A stretch of DNA of 34,015 nt. It comes from an uncultured Prevotellaceae bacterium. GTDB lineage: Bacteria; Bacteroidota; Bacteroidia; Bacteroidales; Bacteroidaceae. Under the pieces are notes generated by a model. The model ran no database searches. It was given only the letters and a program-made list of their open reading frames with translations, and was not told the origin of the DNA. Each line of letters opens with the position of its first letter. Position 1 is the stretch's first letter. Made by a program: the position numbers and the translations under genes. The DNA lies in contig CACYJV010000038.1 of NCBI GenBank assembly GCA_902774815.1, positions 1-34,015 on the forward strand, given 5' to 3'. This document shows positions 31,189 through 34,015 of the stretch, one piece after another.

Positions 31189-32148
31189 ATGAAAAAACGA
31201 ACATCCCTCATCCGACTTGCCCTTGTGGCAGTGCTGTTAGCCCAGGCCACAGGCCTTTGTGCACAGAAAAACGTTGAGGCCGCCTTCGCAAGTTTCAAGA
31301 AAGAGAAAGCGGTGAAAATTTCCGAGAGCCGCAGCCGTGAAGCCGATCCTGCCACTGGCACCCTGATACAGCGTACCGACCGCATCGATTTCAGCTTTGC
31401 TGCCGACAAAAACAGCCTTCTCGACAAGCTGCTCTCAGCATTCGAACGCGACCGTGATGCCGCTTACGACGAGTTCTATCATTCAGGCGACGGTCGGCGT
31501 ATGCAGCCCATCTTGCTCGGAAATGAAATCTCTGTGGGCACCAGCAAAGATGCCAATTACGTCGTGATGGCCTTTGCCGACAAAGACACGGCGGTGGATG
31601 GCAATCCCGTCAATCGCACTGCTTACGCCGTGGAGTGGCAATACACAGAGGACGACAAGACCATCGCCGGTTCGCTCTACGTCGTCTATGGGCCTTTGCC
31701 CCGGAAGAGTTCGCTGAAGGTGGTGCGCAGCATCTCGCGCAGTAACTTGCCCGAAACGCTGTCCAGCTATTCGGCTCAACTGGATAATGTCGATTGGTCG
31801 AAACTTGAAGAGGTGCTGGGCGATCGAGGCGCGCTCATCCAGCGGATGATGCCGGGTGGAACGCTGAATGTCGACAGTCTCTCGGGCAGCCTTTCCGGTC
31901 AATCCGGCATGCCTTTCCTCTACTTCTTCCGCAAGCTGTCGCTGGGCTATCAGAAAGCATTGAAACAGGGAAAGGAAAGCACCTACTACCTGACCAGCCT
32001 GCTTGACCTCTGCAAGAAGCAGCATTCGGCCGTTTCCGACGACGAACGCCAGCTCTGCACAGACGAGCTGCAGCGCTTGCTCGAAATGACAAAAGCCGAA
32101 TTCGATCGTGCCGTTTTGCAGGAGTGTATGAAGTTGGTCGGTCGTTGA
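31189..32148 (+). CDS. exported protein of the sigma/anti-sigma cluster
   Basis: The product is 319 residues. A signal peptide (MKKRTSLIRLALVAVLLAQATGLCAQ) is cleaved to a soluble protein. Residues 27-75 (VEAAFASFKKEKAVKISESRSRE...DRIDFSFAADKNSLLDKLLSAFERD) form a module I have seen in proteins encoded next to Bacteroidetes sigma/anti-sigma pairs, though I cannot name it. The middle is beta-rich (YAVEWQYTEDD...GSLYVVYGPLP), the end helical. It is probably periplasmic and may report envelope state to the anti-sigma protein (inference). Gap from the anti-sigma gene: 56 bases. Confidence 0.7.
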   Translation: MKKRTSLIRLALVAVLLAQATGLCAQKNVEAAFASFKKEKAVKISESRSREADPATGTLIQRTDRIDFSFAADKNSLLDKLLSAFERDRDAAYDEFYHSGDGRRMQPILLGNEISVGTSKDANYVVMAFADKDTAVDGNPVNRTAYAVEWQYTEDDKTIAGSLYVVYGPLPRKSSLKVVRSISRSNLPETLSSYSAQLDNVDWSKLEEVLGDRGALIQRMMPGGTLNVDSLSGSLSGQSGMPFLYFFRKLSLGYQKALKQGKESTYYLTSLLDLCKKQHSAVSDDERQLCTDELQRLLEMTKAEFDRAVLQECMKLVGR

Positions 32149-32225
32149 CAAATCCCTGTAGTTTCTTTGTGGTGTGAGGATTTTTTTTCGTGATTTTGGC
32201 TCCGCCGAACTTAAGTTTCGTTCGG

Positions 32226-32263
32226 AAATGAAAAAGAAAAACGTGTTTTCTTTTTGCATTTCG
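32226..32263 (+). terminator. inverted repeat ending the sigma cluster and overlapping the cca promoter
   Basis: GAAATG-AAAAAGAAAA pairs with TTTTCTTTTT-G-CATTTC around ACGTG: 16 base pairs with one bulged G. It could act as terminator; its 3' arm covers the -33 box of the next promoter. A smaller CCGAAC/GTTCGG palindrome lies just upstream (about 32205-32226). Confidence 0.5.
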
Positions 32264-32283
32264 CTCACTTATTCGTAATTTTG
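32253..32283 (+). promoter_or_regulatory. promoter of the CCA-adding enzyme gene
   Basis: TTTG (32253-32256), 19 bases, TAATTTTG (32276-32283); the ATG at 32308 lies 24 bases on. This also rules out the longer frame from 32254. Confidence 0.65.
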
Positions 32284-32307
32284 CAGCCCGAAAGAAGAAA
32301 ACATCCA

Positions 32308-33882
32308 ATGAAACTATACAACGATGAGGAACTGGCATGCCTGCTGGACCAGGAAATTTTCCACCAGATAGGCGACTGCGCCGACGAGCTTGGCGTGGAG
32401 TGCTATGTCGTGGGCGGCTACGTTCGTGACCTGTTTCTCGAACGCCACTCGAAGGATATAGACGTGGTCGTTGTGGGTAGTGGCATTGAGGTTGCCAAGC
32501 TGCTGAAGAAGAAACTCGGCCGGCGAGCCCATCTGAGCGTGTTCAAGAATTTCGGGACGGCACAGGTTAAAATCCAGGGGGCAAGGAGCAAGGAGCAAGG
32601 GTCAAGAGAATGCCCTTTGCAATCAGAAAACACTGACACACAAAACATATCTCCTGCCCCTTGCCCCCTGCCCCTTGCCACTTATCCTCTCGAAGTAGAA
32701 TTCGTCGGTGCCCGTCGCGAGAGTTACAGCCACGACTCGCGTAAGCCCATCGTTGAAGATGGCACGTTGGAGGACGACCAGAACCGTCGTGACTTCACCA
32801 TCAACGCGATGGCAATATGCCTGAATGCTGGGCGGTTTGGCGAGCTTGTCGATCCGTTCGACGGGCTGTACGACCTGGAAGACGGAATCATTCGTACGCC
32901 GCTCGATCCCGATATCACCTTCAGCGACGACCCCCTGCGTATGCTGCGCTGCGTGCGCTTCGCCACACAGCTGGGGTTCTACATCGAAGATGAGACTTTC
33001 GAGGCATTGGGACGCAATGCCGAGCGACTGAAAATCATCAGTGGCGAGCGTATTCAGGACGAGCTGAACAAAATCCTTATGGCACCGCATCCCAGCACTG
33101 GTTTCGACTATCTCTATCGTTCGGGACTGCTGCAGCTGATTCTCCCTGAACTGACGGCGCTTGACGACGTTCAGACGGTGAACGGCCGCGCCCATAAGAA
33201 CAACTACTATCACACGCTGGAGGTGCTGGAGAATGTATGCAAGAGTACCCAAACTACCCTCCCTTCGGGAGAGGTTGGGCTTCTCTGGCTCCGTTGGGCT
33301 GCCCTGTTGCACGACATCGGGAAGATGAAGACGCGCCGCTGGGAACCTGGCACTGGATGGACATTCCACAACCATAACTTCGTGGGTGCGAAGATGGTGC
33401 CGCAGATATTCCGTAGGCTGAAGCTGCCGATGGATGCGAAGATGAAATACGTGCAAAAGCTCGTCGACCTGCATATGCGTCCTATCGTGATTGCCGATGA
33501 GGAGGTGACCGATTCGGCCGTGCGACGGCTGTTGAATGATGCCGGCGATGACATCGATGACCTGATGACGCTGTGTGAGGCTGACATCACTTCGAAAAAC
33601 TCGCAGCGCAAACAGCGCTTCCTGCAGAACTTCCAGACCGTTCGCGAGAAGATTGCCGACTTGAAAGTTCGTGACTACAAACGCTTGTTGCAGCCCGTCA
33701 TCGATGGCAACGAAATCATGGAGATGTTCCACCTGAAACCTTCGCCCGAGGTGGGCACGCTGAAGCAGACGCTGAAGGATGCTGTTCTGGACAATCGTGT
33801 TCCCAACGAGCGTGAACCCCTCATGGAACTGCTACGGCAGAAAGCCCGCGAGATGGGGCTGAAGGAAGTGAATAAGGAGTAG
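32308..33882 (+). CDS. cca: tRNA CCA-adding enzyme with HD domain and repeat-derived insertions
   Basis: The product is 524 residues. It adds or repairs the 3' CCA end of tRNAs. The polymerase head has YVVGGYVRDLFL (34-45) and metal-binding Asp50 and Asp52 in SKDIDVVVVG; RRDFTINAMA (160-169) and DPLRMLRCVRFA (208-219) follow. The HD phosphohydrolase motif LLHDIGK is at 333-339. Residues about 91-126 (RSKEQGSRECPLQ...SPAPCPLPLATY) interrupt the usual join between GTAQVK and LEVEFVGARRESY. The insertion is coded by an inverted pair of GCAAGG-type repeats. A second palindrome codes for about residues 314-324. Both stay in frame, and all core motifs are intact, so the enzyme is probably active. 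A terminator follows at 33913-33949. Confidence 0.93.
   Translation: MKLYNDEELACLLDQEIFHQIGDCADELGVECYVVGGYVRDLFLERHSKDIDVVVVGSGIEVAKLLKKKLGRRAHLSVFKNFGTAQVKIQGARSKEQGSRECPLQSENTDTQNISPAPCPLPLATYPLEVEFVGARRESYSHDSRKPIVEDGTLEDDQNRRDFTINAMAICLNAGRFGELVDPFDGLYDLEDGIIRTPLDPDITFSDDPLRMLRCVRFATQLGFYIEDETFEALGRNAERLKIISGERIQDELNKILMAPHPSTGFDYLYRSGLLQLILPELTALDDVQTVNGRAHKNNYYHTLEVLENVCKSTQTTLPSGEVGLLWLRWAALLHDIGKMKTRRWEPGTGWTFHNHNFVGAKMVPQIFRRLKLPMDAKMKYVQKLVDLHMRPIVIADEEVTDSAVRRLLNDAGDDIDDLMTLCEADITSKNSQRKQRFLQNFQTVREKIADLKVRDYKRLLQPVIDGNEIMEMFHLKPSPEVGTLKQTLKDAVLDNRVPNEREPLMELLRQKAREMGLKEVNKE
32578..32685 (+). repeat. inverted low-complexity repeat inserted in frame in cca
   Basis: The left arm (about 32577-32605) repeats GCAAGGA, the right arm (about 32653-32679) repeats CCCCTTGCC/CCTGCC and is roughly its reverse complement. 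The 108 bases equal 36 codons, so the frame is kept. Confidence 0.75.
33248..33279 (+). repeat. palindrome inside cca near the HD domain
   Basis: CCCAA...CCCTCCC-TTCG-GGAG...GGTTGGG forms an imperfect hairpin with a TTCG tetraloop. It codes for TQTTLPSGEVG just before LLWLRWAALLHDIGK. Confidence 0.65.
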
Positions 33883-33912
33883 TGGAGAAAGGAGACTTGT
33901 GGAAGGTAGAAA

Positions 33913-33949
33913 TAAAATGAGGGTGTGTCAAAATAGGCACATCCTCTTT
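33913..33949 (+). terminator. intrinsic terminator after cca
   Basis: GAGGGTGTG (33918-33926) pairs with CACATCCTC (33937-33945), one G-U pair, 10-base loop, then TTTT. It is 36 bases past the stop. The remaining bases to 34015 show no gene. Confidence 0.7.
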
Positions 33950-34015
33950 TCGATTTCTATCATCAGCCATCAAAAGCCATGTATAATTTGTGATGGATGC
34001 TTTTTTTGTTTTCCT

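Noticed and set aside
33911-34015. End of an insertion sequence (GAGGGTGTGTCAAAA)
   Set aside because: It fits an ordinary terminator after cca; no transposase fragment or opposite end is visible.

Overview
The window looks like chromosomal DNA of a Prevotella-type Bacteroidales. GC is moderate and Shine-Dalgarno sequences are scarce. Promoters follow the Bacteroidetes pattern (TTTG, about 20 bases, then TAnnTTTG), for example at 13-44, 1674-1705, 29053-29084 and 32253-32283. Gene content fits: two BspA-type leucine-rich-repeat surface proteins, many lipoproteins with Asp-rich tails, DUF4251, DUF1599 and BT_3928-type proteins, paired phenylacetate-CoA ligases with an ACT protein, and an ECF sigma/anti-sigma pair. 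I see no rRNA, tRNA, CRISPR array, integrase or transposase.

Layout. 1-1600: a leftward promoter for a gene outside the window, a bidirectional terminator, and a secreted alkaline-phosphatase-superfamily enzyme on the minus strand. 1.6-9.8 kb, plus strand: an LRR_5 surface protein, a secreted GH42-like glycosidase, an AT-richer fimbrillin-like lipoprotein and a GH3 lipoprotein glucosidase. 9.8-14.3 kb, minus strand: an outer-membrane-type regulatory-domain protein, two paaK paralogues and an ACT-domain protein in one cluster. 14.4-17.0 kb, plus strand: a DUF4251 lipoprotein, a periplasmic protein ending in a TonB-C-like domain, and a GH25 muramidase. 17.0-23.5 kb, minus strand: a conserved Bacteroidales housekeeping neighbourhood read as lipoprotein, DUF1599, DoxX/thioredoxin-like protein, tpiA, SPOR protein, folE, DUF4840-like lipoprotein and xth. 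23.7-25.1 kb: a membrane-anchored AraC-type regulator whose end overlaps, tail to tail, a six-helix membrane protein. 25.3-27.9 kb: three exported proteins, the last a second LRR_5 protein. 28.0-29.75 kb: a long region of probable non-coding DNA full of palindromes, direct repeats and promoters. 29.75-32.1 kb: ECF sigma factor, anti-sigma-like membrane protein and a secreted partner. 32.3-33.9 kb: the tRNA CCA-adding enzyme.

The most unusual material is repeat and RNA structure rather than a new protein machine. It includes a repeat-derived, in-frame insertion in the catalytic domain of the CCA-adding enzyme plus a second palindrome in the same gene; a promoter followed by two strong hairpins near 28.53 kb; a strongly folded leader before tpiA; a 10-base tandem array exactly filling one intergenic gap; a 22-base array between the two paaK genes; and a 7-residue repeat in the anti-sigma protein. 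I found no defence system or obviously new enzymatic pathway. All functional calls come from reading motifs by eye, with no database search.
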